From the NCBI GenBank assembly GCA_947501685.1, contig CANMWQ010000006.1, positions 1 through 64,000 of the forward strand: a stretch of 64,000 nt of DNA, in the 5' to 3' direction. Positions 43,164-51,597 of this stretch are shown piece after piece. The translations under genes were made by a program, and so were the position numbers. Every line of letters begins with the position of its first letter. Within the stretch, counting starts at the first letter, position 1. The stretch comes from an uncultured Litoreibacter sp. Lineage in GTDB: Bacteria; Pseudomonadota; Alphaproteobacteria; Rhodobacterales; Rhodobacteraceae. The notes under the pieces were generated by a model. The model saw nothing but the letters and a program-made list of their open reading frames with translations. It made no database searches and was not told where the DNA came from.

Positions 43164-43207
43164 ATACACAAGCCGTACATATCCTGTACACAGCGCGTAC
43201 ATACGCA
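43164..43207. repeat. Array of four 11-bp GTACA-type direct repeats upstream of deoD
   Basis: Four copies in exact 11-bp phase are ATACACAAGCC (43164), GTACATATCCT (43175), GTACACAGCGC (43186) and GTACATACGCA (43197). With the lpd array they give the consensus GTACAYANCCN. The spacing of one helical turn suits a regulator binding as a row of monomers or dimers on one DNA face. Its position upstream of deoD is promoter-like. Confidence 0.7.
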
Positions 43208-43281
43208 ATGGGCGCACAGTGATGCTCGGGTCACATGGTTAACGTGCATGTGCTGTTGGGCGGGGGCGTCTTGGGGTGGGT

Positions 43282-44397
43282 CTACTCGGCGGGGCTGAGC
43301 GCGGTCCCCGTCGCGGCCTCGCCGCTGCGCATGGCGCGTTCATCGGCGAAGGAGATCATCTGCCGTGCGTCCTCGTCCCAGAGCTGCATCCAGATGCATT
43401 TGACCGAAGAGCGCAGCGTCATCTTATAGGCCCCGCCCAAGAGCGGCTCTTTCTCCAGCACCTCCGGCAGACGGTAGAAAGGGATGCGCGCATAGAGATG
43501 GTGGACGTGGTGGATGCCCATATTCGCGGTGACCCACATGAGTGGCTTTGGCAGCACATATTGCGAGGAGGAATGCAGCGCCTTTTGGTGGATGGTCCAG
43601 TTGGGCTGCCAGTCGAACTGGGCTTCCTCGAACTGGTGCTGGACGTAGAAGGTCCAGACGCCGGCGCTGGCACCGACCCAGACGGAGGGGAACCAGATCA
43701 ACCAGATCGCGGCCCAGCCGCCATAGGCGTAGAGGGCGGCCAGCACACAGGCGATGGCGAGGTTCGTGCCCATGGCGGAGCGCCAGTAAATCCAGCCGTC
43801 TTTCCACATGCCGAAGGGCAGGCGGTGTTGCAGGAAGAACAGCCAGACGGGGCCGATGCCGAACAGAAAGACCGGGTTGCGGTAGATGCGGTAGGCGAAG
43901 CGGTGCCAAGCGGGAAGCGCGCGGTATTCTTTGAGCGTAAACGTGTGGACCTCGCCGATATCGCGGTCATCGAGATTGCCGAGGTTCTTGTGATGGTTGG
44001 CATGCATCTTGCGCCACATGTAATAGGGCGTCAGCGTGACGACGCCCAGAACCCGGCCGAAGCGGTCATTGGCGCGCGCGGATTTGAACAGCGCGCCGTG
44101 GCCCACATCATGTTGCAGCAGGAACATGCGGATCGTGAACACCCCGGTGGTGAGCCCGAAGAAAAACGCCAGCGGGTAGCTGATCTGTAGCGCCCAGAGG
44201 GCGGCGGCCCAGCTGAGGGCGAACGGAATCACCGTTTGGGCGATTTCCCACCATGTGCGGGCCGGGATCGGATCCTTGTATTTCTTGAGGCGGCGGGCCA
44301 GCGCACGGGCGTCCTTGGCGCTAACATAGGCATATTCCGATTTTTTTTGCGGAAAAGGCTGCGCATTTTCGAGCTGTTTGTGCGGAGTTATTTTCAT
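43282..44397 (-). CDS. Fatty acid desaturase
   Basis: The 371-residue membrane protein has the three histidine boxes of membrane desaturases, HDVGH (residues 95-99), HANHH (131-135) and HHVHH (near 299), with hydrophobic helices between. These ligate a di-iron centre that inserts a double bond in acyl chains. The N-terminus is polar (QLENAQPFPQKKSEYAYVSA) and Lys-rich before the first helix. It is monocistronic, divergent from a rhodanese-like gene across a 279-bp gap in which I see no clear operator. Confidence 0.92.
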   Translation of the reverse strand: MKITPHKQLENAQPFPQKKSEYAYVSAKDARALARRLKKYKDPIPARTWWEIAQTVIPFALSWAAALWALQISYPLAFFFGLTTGVFTIRMFLLQHDVGHGALFKSARANDRFGRVLGVVTLTPYYMWRKMHANHHKNLGNLDDRDIGEVHTFTLKEYRALPAWHRFAYRIYRNPVFLFGIGPVWLFFLQHRLPFGMWKDGWIYWRSAMGTNLAIACVLAALYAYGGWAAIWLIWFPSVWVGASAGVWTFYVQHQFEEAQFDWQPNWTIHQKALHSSSQYVLPKPLMWVTANMGIHHVHHLYARIPFYRLPEVLEKEPLLGGAYKMTLRSSVKCIWMQLWDEDARQMISFADERAMRSGEAATGTALSPAE

Positions 44398-44676
44398 AAA
44401 TCGCTTCGCTTTTAATTCGATTCTTGAACAAAATAACTATGTGAAAGACTTCAACATGTTATAGCGCGACCCCGTCCGGCTGCAAAGGTGAAAAATCCGC
44501 CGTTTCGGAAGTGCAAAACGCGCCAAGTTGACATGTTTGAGAGAGAATATGTTTTCGCTTACATGAAGTTTCTGTAGGTTTTTCGGGCGTTTAGGCCTTG
44601 TATATTTCGAGGTGTCATGTTTACTTTACAGCAGCCAAGGGATTACGACTGTGATTGCTCAACAGGGAAATTCGCC

Positions 44677-45246
44677 ATGGCGGGATTATTTAAAAATACA
44701 CTTATTGCATGTATGCTCTTTTCGGCGCCGGTTTCGGGCCAGTCCGTCGGTGTGGTGCTCGATATCAGTGACGTGCCGGTTCGCAAACAAACGGGTACCG
44801 CATATTACCTGAGCAACGTCGCAGCCTATGACCTCGTCAAATCGAACCCAAGCGTCTTCTTTGTCGATGTGCGCAGCGTGAAGGAAATCGCCAGTGCTGG
44901 CCACCCGGCGGTGATTGACGCAGTTGTGCCCGTGATGGTTGAGGGCGAGGAATTTGACGAAGACCTGCAAGAATACAAGCTGGTTTCCAGCCCGAAATTT
45001 GTGGATAGAATGCTCGCTGCGATAGAAAGCGTAGGCCGCGGGCCGCATGACATGATCATCGTCACCTGTGGGTCCGGCGTGCGATCAGCGATGGCGAGCC
45101 GAGCCCTAGAGGCTGCGGGTTTTACCAATGTCTGGCATATCCCCGAAGGCTATGACGGCGACACAAAGCCGGGCCTCAACACGCAGAACTCCTGGAAGAA
45201 CGCTAATCTTCCCTGGACCGAAACATTGACCGCCACCGTTTTCTAA
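44677..45246 (+). CDS. Exported rhodanese-domain protein
   Basis: The 189-residue protein starts at ATG 44677 with AGGGA about 9 bases upstream; a longer frame is less likely. A hydrophobic signal (LIACMLFSAPVSGQS) is followed by a rhodanese domain: SNPSVFFVDVRSVKEIASAG, a long insert, and the active-site loop VTCGSGVRSAMASRALE with the persulfide Cys. The C-terminal KPGLNTQNSWKNANLPWTET includes Trp residues typical of periplasmic rhodaneses. It may transfer sulfur or sense oxidants in the periplasm. It is convergent with ecm. Confidence 0.85.
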   Translation: MAGLFKNTLIACMLFSAPVSGQSVGVVLDISDVPVRKQTGTAYYLSNVAAYDLVKSNPSVFFVDVRSVKEIASAGHPAVIDAVVPVMVEGEEFDEDLQEYKLVSSPKFVDRMLAAIESVGRGPHDMIIVTCGSGVRSAMASRALEAAGFTNVWHIPEGYDGDTKPGLNTQNSWKNANLPWTETLTATVF

Positions 45247-45295
45247 CGCCGCTTCCGCAGCGACAGAGCGGGTCAGCGGGCGTTTTGGGAGGCGG

Positions 45296-47275
45296 CTATT
45301 CTGCCGCGATCCCTGTGGGGTCCACCAGCGTTACCAGATCGTTCATGATCACGTTCATCTCGAAATCCTTGGGAGTGTAGACCTTGGCCACGCCCATGGC
45401 GCGGAGGCGTTTGGCGTCCTCCTCCGGGATGATGCCGCCGACCACGACGGGGATGTGGCCAACTCCGGCGGCGTGCATCTTCTTCATCAGGTCCTGTATC
45501 AGCGGGATATGGGAGCCTGACAGGATCGACAGGCCGACGACATGAGCCTCGTCCTTTTGCGCGGCGGCGACGATTTCGTCGGGGGTCAGCCGGATGCCCT
45601 CATAGGTGATGTCCATGCCGCAGTCGCGGGCGCGGGCAGCGATTTGCTCGGCCCCGTTGGAATGCCCGTCGAGGCCCGGTTTGCCAACAAGGAATTTCAG
45701 GCGGCGGCCCAGCTTGTCGGAGACAGCGTCGACGCGTTCGCGGATCTCTTCAAGCCCTTCGGTGCGGTTGGACGGGTTGCGCGACACGCCGGTGGGGCCG
45801 CGATATTGGCCGAAGGCCTGACGGACCATGTCGCCCCATTCGCCGGTGGTGACACCCGCCTTGGCGGCCTGGATGGAGGGGGGCATGATGTTTGCGCCGC
45901 TTTGCGCGGCTTCTCTGAGCGCTTTCAGGGCGTCTTGCACCTTGGCCTCGTCGCGGTTGGCTTTCCATTGGGTAAGGCGGTCGATCTGGTCGGCCTCCGC
46001 GTCTTTGTCGGCAACCATGATCGCCTCCTCGCCAGCGGTGAGCGGGCTTTCCTCGTGCTGCTGGTATTTGTTGACGCCGACGACGGTGGTCTCCCCGGTC
46101 TCGATGCCGCCGAGGCGGTTGGCATTGGCCTCCACCAGCCGGGATTTCATGTATTCGATGGCCTCATTTGCGCCGCCCATGGCGTCGATGGTGGCCAGCT
46201 CTGCGCGGGCGCCGGTTTTGAGGGCCTCGACCTTGCGCTCCACGGCGGGATTGCCGTCGAAGAGGTCGTCATATTCCAGAAGGTCGGTCTCGAACGCCAT
46301 GATCTGCTGCATGCGCAGCGACCATTGCTGATCCCAAGGGCGGGGCAGGCCGAGCGCCTCGTTCCAAGCGGGCAGCTGCACCGCGCGGGCGCGGGCGTTT
46401 TTGCTCAGCGTTACGGCGAGCATCTCGATCAGGATGCGGTAGACGTTGTTTTCGGGTTGTTGTTCCGTGAGGCCGAGGGAGTTGACCTGCACCCCGTAGC
46501 GGAAGCGGCGGAATTTGGGGTCCTCGACGCCGTATCTTTCGCGGGTGATTTCGTCCCACAGATCCACGAAGGCGCGCATTTTGCACATCTCGGTCACAAA
46601 GCGGATGCCCGCATTCACGAAGAAGGAGATGCGGCCGACCATGGCGGGGAAGTGCTCGGGCGGCACCTTGTTTTGCAAATCGTCCAGCACGGCGGTGGCG
46701 GTGGCAAGGGCAAAGGCGAGCTCTTGCTCCGGCGTCGCGCCTGCCTCCTGCAAATGGTAGGAACAGACGTTCATCGGGTTCCATTTGGGCAGGTGTTCCC
46801 GCGTATAGGCGGCGACGTCGGTGATCATCCGCAAGCTGGGCTGGGGCGGGCAAATATAGGTGCCGCGTGACAGGTATTCCTTGATGATGTCGTTTTGCAC
46901 TGTGCCTTGCAGGGCGGAGATATCCGCGCCTTGCTCTTCGGCCACGGCGATATAAAGCGCCAAGAGCCAGGGGGCGGTCGCGTTGATCGTCATGGAGGTG
47001 TTCATCTGGTCCAGAGGGATGTCGTGGAACAAAGCGCGCATGTCCCCCAGATGGGCGACGGGGACGCCGACCTTTCCGACCTCGCCACGGCTGAGTTCAT
47101 GATCGCTGTCATAGCCGGTTTGCGTGGGCAGATCGAAGGCCACGGAGAGGCCGGTTTGCCCTTTGGCCAGATTGCCCTTGTAGAGCGCGTTGGAGGCCTT
47201 GGCCGTGGAGTGCCCGGCATAGGTCCGAAACAGCCATGGTCTGTCCTTGGGGCGGTCGGTTTTGGTCTCGGTCAT
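45296..47275 (-). CDS. ecm: Ethylmalonyl-CoA mutase
   Basis: The 659-residue B12 enzyme has the mutase TIM barrel (GLSVAFDLPTQTGYDSDH, MTINATAPWLLALYIAVAEE, RGTYICPPQPSLRM) and the C-terminal cobalamin domain with the base-off motif DGHSNG in KFLVGKPGLDGHSNGAEQIA and GLSILSGSH. Differences from methylmalonyl-CoA mutase and the companion ccr gene identify it as Ecm, converting (2R)-ethylmalonyl-CoA to methylsuccinyl-CoA. It is divergent from a PlsB-like gene. A palindrome AATTCGCTGCA/TGCAGAAATT (47351-47372) lies 76-97 bp upstream. Confidence 0.95.
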   Translation of the reverse strand: MTETKTDRPKDRPWLFRTYAGHSTAKASNALYKGNLAKGQTGLSVAFDLPTQTGYDSDHELSRGEVGKVGVPVAHLGDMRALFHDIPLDQMNTSMTINATAPWLLALYIAVAEEQGADISALQGTVQNDIIKEYLSRGTYICPPQPSLRMITDVAAYTREHLPKWNPMNVCSYHLQEAGATPEQELAFALATATAVLDDLQNKVPPEHFPAMVGRISFFVNAGIRFVTEMCKMRAFVDLWDEITRERYGVEDPKFRRFRYGVQVNSLGLTEQQPENNVYRILIEMLAVTLSKNARARAVQLPAWNEALGLPRPWDQQWSLRMQQIMAFETDLLEYDDLFDGNPAVERKVEALKTGARAELATIDAMGGANEAIEYMKSRLVEANANRLGGIETGETTVVGVNKYQQHEESPLTAGEEAIMVADKDAEADQIDRLTQWKANRDEAKVQDALKALREAAQSGANIMPPSIQAAKAGVTTGEWGDMVRQAFGQYRGPTGVSRNPSNRTEGLEEIRERVDAVSDKLGRRLKFLVGKPGLDGHSNGAEQIAARARDCGMDITYEGIRLTPDEIVAAAQKDEAHVVGLSILSGSHIPLIQDLMKKMHAAGVGHIPVVVGGIIPEEDAKRLRAMGVAKVYTPKDFEMNVIMNDLVTLVDPTGIAAE

Positions 47276-47578
47276 GGCGGACTCCGCGGAATCGGTTTGG
47301 GTAATTTTGTTGCGTCAAGATGTAGATATGCGGAATTTTATGCCAATGTCAATTCGCTGCAATGCAGAAATTGGGATGTTGTCAGGGGGGTATGCGGGTG
47401 GATCATGTCGGATGGGTGGAGTGTGCGGACCTTCTATCAGCGCGCTGACCCGCCCGGCTAGGGTGGGCTGGTTTGTGGGGCAGGGCGCTCGGTTGGGGAT
47501 GTTGCAGCCGAAGGACAGCGGGGCGGGTGAGCGCGTTAAGGATTTACCCCGACGCATTTCCCTGCCAACGTCCGCGCC
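47276..47578. promoter_or_regulatory. Divergent ecm/plsB-like promoter region with CTGC-N3-GCAG palindrome
   Basis: In about 300 bp without a gene, the inverted repeat AATTCGCTGCA-A-TGCAGAAATT (47351-47372, core CTGCAATGCAG at 47357-47367) is the clearest feature. Similar cores CTGC-N3-GCAG lie before mcl2 (33071) and ccr (49064). Two short frames cross the region and look like chance. No confident -10/-35 boxes were assigned. Confidence 0.45.
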
Positions 47579-48982
47579 ATGTTTCAGACCGTAGAATTGC
47601 CCGTCTGGGCGTTGATCCTGATGGGGCTTTTGGCTGCGGTGACGGCGGCGTCACATTTTCTGTTTCCGTCGGTGCGCTGGTTTTTCCGACGCCGGGCGGA
47701 GCGGGTGGTGGCGGAGCTGAACACCAAGTTGAAGCGGCCTATTCAGCCGTTCAAGCTGGCGCGGCGGCATGACATGATTCAGAACGTGCTCTATGACCCG
47801 GATATCATCCGGGCGGTGAATGACTATGCTGACAGCCAGGGCATCCCCGACAATGTGGCCTTTGAGACCGCGCAGCGTTATGCGCGCGAGATTGTGCCGT
47901 CTTTCAGCGCGTCTCTCTATTTTGGGCTGGGGATCCGGCTGGCCAAATGGCTGTCGCGGGGGCTCTACCGCGTGCGGGTGGTCAATGAGAACCGCGAGGC
48001 GCTGGCGGAGATCGACCCGGAGGCGACGGTGGTCTACATCATCAACCACCGCTCCAATATGGATTATGTGCTGGTGACCTATCTGGCGGCGAAGGACACG
48101 TCGCTCTCTTATGCGGTGGGGGAATGGGCGCGGGGCTGGCCCTTGCAGCCGCTGATCAAGATGATGGGCGGCTATTTCATCCGGCGCAAATCGCTCAACC
48201 CGCTCTACCGCAAGGTGCTGGCGCGCTATGTGCAGCTGTCGACCAAGGAAGGCGTCACGCAGGCCGTGTTCCCCGAAGGCGGGCTGTCGCGGAGCGGAGG
48301 GTTGCAGGACCCCAAGCTGGGGCTGATCAGCTATATCGTGGAAGGGTTCGACCCTGAGAGCTCGCGCGATGTGGTGTTCGTGCCGGTGGGGCTGAATTAC
48401 GACCGGGTGCTGGAAGACCGCGTGCTGGTGGCGGCTGCGGGGGACAATCGTTCGCGCTTCAAGTTCCGCATCTCATCTGTGTTTCGCTATGTCGGGCGGC
48501 ATATCTGGCAGCGGGTGTCGGGCAAGTTCCACCGTCTGGGCTTTGCCGCCGTGGCCTATGGCACGCCCTTGTCGCTGCGCAGTTTTCTCCAAGAGCCCCA
48601 TGAAGATGTCGCCAAAGAGCTGGGGCTGGCAGTGATGGGGCGTGTGGCCTCTACCGTGCCGGTGCTGCCGGTGCCGATCATTGCGTGGCACCTTGAGCAG
48701 GCCGGCGGGCAGATTGCCCGCGCGGAGCTGGAAGCGTTGTTTGAGCGGGATATTGATGCGTTCGAGGCGCGAGGGGTGAATATATGCCTGCCGCAATCGG
48801 GGGTCTTGAAGGGCATGGACGCCGCTTTGCGGATGCTGGAGGCGCGCGGGCTGATCACGCAGGAAGACGGGCAGGTCGCGCTGACGGGCAAGCATGGCGA
48901 TCTGGCGGGGTATTATGCCCGCTCGATTGCGCATCTGACGTCCGGGGCGGGTGACGCGGCTTTTGAGAGCCTTGCGACATAA
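47579..48982 (+). CDS. Glycerol-3-phosphate acyltransferase, PlsB-like
   Basis: The 467-residue protein has one N-terminal membrane helix (WALILMGLLAAVTAASHFLF) and acyltransferase motifs: NHRSNMDYVL (block I, NHxSxxD-type, His and Asp catalytic), GGYFIRRKS (block II region), and FPEGGLSRSGG (block III). Blocks and overall layout fit PlsB-type sn-glycerol-3-phosphate acyltransferases, shorter than the 800-residue E. coli enzyme. It would start phospholipid synthesis at the inner membrane. It is divergent from ecm and followed by ccr after 116 bp; a functional link with those genes is not obvious. Confidence 0.87.
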   Translation: MFQTVELPVWALILMGLLAAVTAASHFLFPSVRWFFRRRAERVVAELNTKLKRPIQPFKLARRHDMIQNVLYDPDIIRAVNDYADSQGIPDNVAFETAQRYAREIVPSFSASLYFGLGIRLAKWLSRGLYRVRVVNENREALAEIDPEATVVYIINHRSNMDYVLVTYLAAKDTSLSYAVGEWARGWPLQPLIKMMGGYFIRRKSLNPLYRKVLARYVQLSTKEGVTQAVFPEGGLSRSGGLQDPKLGLISYIVEGFDPESSRDVVFVPVGLNYDRVLEDRVLVAAAGDNRSRFKFRISSVFRYVGRHIWQRVSGKFHRLGFAAVAYGTPLSLRSFLQEPHEDVAKELGLAVMGRVASTVPVLPVPIIAWHLEQAGGQIARAELEALFERDIDAFEARGVNICLPQSGVLKGMDAALRMLEARGLITQEDGQVALTGKHGDLAGYYARSIAHLTSGAGDAAFESLAT

Positions 48983-49063
48983 AATTACAAAATAGAGATA
49001 ATTTTAGTTGCAATGTTACTTTGGTCGGAATATCCCGGTCCTATTGCGGCGCAGCATTTGATT

Positions 49064-49074
49064 CTGCGCGGCAG
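49064..49074. promoter_or_regulatory. CTGCGCGGCAG palindrome before ccr
   Basis: CTGCGCGGCAG is a CTGC-N3-GCAG palindrome 25 bp before the ccr ATG. It resembles the cores before ecm and mcl2. The site is very close to the start codon and its GC-rich spacer makes chance occurrence likely, so this is a weak call. Confidence 0.3.
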
Positions 49075-49098
49075 CATGTAAAAGTGAAGGACCCGGCA

Positions 49099-50391
49099 AT
49101 GGCTTTGGACACGCGAGAGACAGTTATGGATTACGACGCCCCTGTTAAGGACCTCTATGAGGTTGGTGAAATTCCCCCGCTGGGCCATGTGCCGAAACAG
49201 ATGTACGCATGGGCGATCCGTCGCGAGCGCCACGGCGAGCCGGAGCAGGCGTTTCTGGCCGAGGTGGTCGACGTCAAACAGCCTGACAGCCACGAGGTTG
49301 TGGTTCTGGTGATGGCGGCGGGCGTGAACTATAACGGCGTCTGGGCCGGCCTCGGCGTACCGCTGAGCCCGTTTGACGTGCATGGCGCGCCTTACCATAT
49401 TGCCGGCTCGGATGCGTCGGGCATCGTTTGGGCGGTGGGCGACAAGGTCACGCGCTGGAAGGTTGGCGACGAGGTGGTGATCCACTGCAACCAGGATGAT
49501 GGCGATGACGAGCATTGTAATGGCGGGGACCCGATGTTCTCGAACAGCCAGCGGATTTGGGGTTACGAGACGCCGGACGGCTCTTTTGCGCAGTTTACCA
49601 CGGTGCAAAGCCAGCAGCTGATGCCGCGGCCCCAGCATTTGAGCTGGGAAGAAAGCGCCTGCTACACGCTGACGCTGGCCACCGCCTACCGGATGCTGTT
49701 CGGCCACCACCCGCATGAGCTTAAGCCCGGCCAGAACGTGCTGATCTGGGGCGCGTCGGGGGGCTTGGGCTCTTATGCGATCCAGCTAGCCAATACGGCG
49801 GGCGCGAATGCGATTGGCGTGATCTCGGATGAAAGCAAGCGTGATTTCGTCATGGGGCTGGGCGCCAAGGGCGTGTTGAACCGCAAGGATTTCAACTGCT
49901 GGGGGCAAATGCCCGTGGTGAATTCGCCGGAGTATAAAGAGTGGTTCGGCGAGGTCCGCAAGTTCGGCAAGGCCATCTGGGACATCACCGGCAAGGGCAA
50001 CAATGTGGACATGGTGTTCGAGCATCCGGGCGAAAGCACGATGGCGGCGTCGGTGTTTGTCTGCAAGAAAGGCGGCATGGTCGTCATTTGCGCGGGCACC
50101 ACGGGCTACAATCTGACGATGGATGCGCGTTATCTGTGGATGCATCAGAAACGTGTGCAGGGCTCGCATTTTGCACATCTGGCGCAGGCCTCTGCCGCGA
50201 ACCAGCTGATGGTGGAGCGCCGTCTGGACCCGTGCATGTCGGAGGTTTTCCCGTGGGATGAAATCCCGCAGGCGCATACCAAGATGCTGCGCAACGAGCA
50301 TAAGCCGGGCAATATGGCGGTGCTGGTGACGGCCACGCGCACCGGGCTGAGCACGTTTGAGGACACGCTGGAGGCCAGCCGTCAACCTTAG
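49099..50391 (+). CDS. ccr: Crotonyl-CoA carboxylase/reductase
   Basis: The 430-residue MDR-superfamily enzyme carries the Ccr signature: GHVPKQMYAWAIRRERHGEP, VLVMAAGVNYNGVWAGLGVP, VIHCNQDDGDDEHCNGGDPM, WGYETPDGSFAQFTTVQSQQ, the NADPH loop LIWGASGGLGSY, and FNCWGQMPVVNSPEYKEWF. It reductively carboxylates crotonyl-CoA to ethylmalonyl-CoA, the committed step of acetate assimilation in bacteria lacking isocitrate lyase. ATG 49099 has AAGGA eight bases upstream; a longer frame exists but is unlikely. A strong terminator follows. Confidence 0.97.
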   Translation: MALDTRETVMDYDAPVKDLYEVGEIPPLGHVPKQMYAWAIRRERHGEPEQAFLAEVVDVKQPDSHEVVVLVMAAGVNYNGVWAGLGVPLSPFDVHGAPYHIAGSDASGIVWAVGDKVTRWKVGDEVVIHCNQDDGDDEHCNGGDPMFSNSQRIWGYETPDGSFAQFTTVQSQQLMPRPQHLSWEESACYTLTLATAYRMLFGHHPHELKPGQNVLIWGASGGLGSYAIQLANTAGANAIGVISDESKRDFVMGLGAKGVLNRKDFNCWGQMPVVNSPEYKEWFGEVRKFGKAIWDITGKGNNVDMVFEHPGESTMAASVFVCKKGGMVVICAGTTGYNLTMDARYLWMHQKRVQGSHFAHLAQASAANQLMVERRLDPCMSEVFPWDEIPQAHTKMLRNEHKPGNMAVLVTATRTGLSTFEDTLEASRQP

Positions 50392-50421
50392 GTGAGCCAC
50401 CTTGACTCTTTGACATTCAAG

Positions 50422-50453
50422 CGGCGCGAATCGATCTGGTTCGCGCCGTTTTT
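50422..50453 (+). terminator. Rho-independent terminator after ccr
   Basis: CGGCGCGAA (50422-50430), a 9-base loop and TTCGCGCCG (50440-50448) form a perfect 9-bp stem followed by TTTTTC. It lies 31 bases after the ccr stop and isolates the luxR operon. Confidence 0.92.
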
Positions 50454-50569
50454 CTGTCCGAAATTTGTCCGGCCCACGATTTCAGGCACTTACAAATTCC
50501 GACCTCACCATTTCTGGTGAAGGGGAAACCGCGAATATATTTTGGCAAGAAACGGCTGATATACTCTGG

Positions 50570-50584
50570 TTAACCTTTGATTAA
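50570..50584 (+). promoter_or_regulatory. CtrA-type binding site upstream of the luxR operon
   Basis: TTAA-CCTTTGA-TTAA (50570-50584) exactly matches the TTAA-N7-TTAA consensus of the alphaproteobacterial response regulator CtrA. Further TTAAC half-sites follow (50587-50591). It lies 21 bp before the small orf that heads luxR-luxI. In Roseobacters CtrA and quorum sensing regulate each other, so the position makes biological sense. Confidence 0.65.
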
Positions 50585-50605
50585 CCGTTAACGGAGACAG
50601 TGTTT

Positions 50606-50815
50606 ATGACAAATGATTGGATTATCGACGTCCTGACCGACCTGCAGCGTTTTTCCCAAAGCAACAGCATGGGCAAACTGGCGGACGGGCTTGATGACGC
50701 GATTGCCATTGCGGCGCGTGAGCTTTCAAACGCTGACATGCCGGCAACGAGGGTATGTGAGCTTGAACAAACTCGTGGACATGCAGGAGGCGCTTTCAAA
50801 CGCCAAATCGCTTGA
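50606..50815 (+). CDS. Small orf upstream of and overlapping luxR
   Basis: The 69-residue frame starts at ATG 50606 with GGAG 10 nt upstream. Its first half, MTNDWIIDVLTDLQRFSQSN and GKLADGLDDAIAIAARELS, reads as an amphipathic helical protein rather than random sequence. The last ~20 residues overlap the luxR start in another frame. It resembles small orfs that precede luxR in other Rhodobacterales, by my recollection; no family name is known to me. Overlap of 59 nt implies translational coupling with luxR. Confidence 0.7.
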   Translation: MTNDWIIDVLTDLQRFSQSNSMGKLADGLDDAIAIAARELSNADMPATRVCELEQTRGHAGGAFKRQIA

Positions 50816-51473
50816 GGAGCTGCAAACCTTCGTCGAAGGGCTGCGCGGCGTCTACGGTATAGACAACCTTGTGTACCATTCCGTCAACGCAAGCGGCGGC
50901 CAATATGCGGCGCTGACCTACTCGGACACATGGGTCGAGCGCTATATTGAGAAGGGCTATGAACGCATCGATCCGGTGGTGCAGGGGTGCTACAAACGCT
51001 TTACCCCGATTGACTGGAAAGCGCTGGACTGGTCCGGCAAACCCAGCCGCGATTTTCTGGGAGAGGCCGCGAGCCAAGGCTTGGGCAATCAGGGCTTTTC
51101 CGTTCCCATTCGTGGCCCGTCCGGGCAGTTTGCCCTGTTTTCCGTAAACCAAAAAGACAATGATGACCGCTGGGCGCAGTTCACGGAAGAACGCGCCTCC
51201 GACCTGATCCTGATTGCGCATTATATGAACGAACGCGCCCTTGAGATTGAGGGCGGCCCCAGCCAGGGACCTGTGCGCGCGCTGAGCCCTCGGGAAAAGG
51301 ACGCGCTGACGCTTTTGGCACTGGGCAACAACCGGGCGGGGGTCGCGGAGGCGCTGCAAATCTCCGAGAACACGCTGCGGGTCTATATTGAAAGCGCGCG
51401 TTTCAAGATGGGGGCGACCAACACGGTGCATGCCGTCGCCACCGCGCTGACACACGGGCTTATCGTCGTCTAA
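50757..51473 (+). CDS. LuxR-family quorum-sensing regulator
   Basis: The 238-residue protein has an N-terminal autoinducer-binding domain with the conserved YSDTWVERYIEKGYERIDPV (Trp, Tyr, Asp-Pro of the AHL pocket) and a later WSGKP/GQGNQGFSVPIR-like region, then a C-terminal LuxR helix-turn-helix (LSPREKDALTLLALGNNRAG and ISENTLRVYIESARFKMGA). I chose GTG 50757 because GAGGG lies just upstream and the next codons match usual LuxR starts; spacing is short. With the adjacent luxI it forms a cognate pair. The CtrA-type site lies upstream of its small leader orf. Confidence 0.92.
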   Translation: MSLNKLVDMQEALSNAKSLEELQTFVEGLRGVYGIDNLVYHSVNASGGQYAALTYSDTWVERYIEKGYERIDPVVQGCYKRFTPIDWKALDWSGKPSRDFLGEAASQGLGNQGFSVPIRGPSGQFALFSVNQKDNDDRWAQFTEERASDLILIAHYMNERALEIEGGPSQGPVRALSPREKDALTLLALGNNRAGVAEALQISENTLRVYIESARFKMGATNTVHAVATALTHGLIVV

Positions 51474-51489
51474 ACCCCTCTGATTATTA

Positions 51490-51529
51490 CCGCCCGACCC
51501 GTTGCCGGTGCTGCCAAAGCGTCGGGCGG
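51490..51529. terminator. Possible terminator hairpin between luxR and luxI
   Basis: CCGCCCGAC (51490-51498) and GTCGGGCGG (51521-51529) form a perfect 9-bp stem with a 22-nt loop, 16 bases after the luxR stop. There is no U-run, so it could be a rho-type pause or partial terminator that separates luxR from luxI. I did not find a standard lux box in the same gap. Confidence 0.5.
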
Positions 51530-51597
51530 GTCGTTCTGCGGCCATTAACCACGACATGACAGGGCTGCTTTCCTCAGTTTGAAAGAGGAAAGCCACC

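Noticed and set aside
43164-43207. CRISPR-like repeat array
   Set aside because: The repeats are 11 bp with no spacers and there are no cas genes.
51474-51597. lux box before luxI
   Set aside because: I found only a CTTTC-N8-GAAAG short repeat and the GC hairpin; no 18-20-bp lux-type palindrome.
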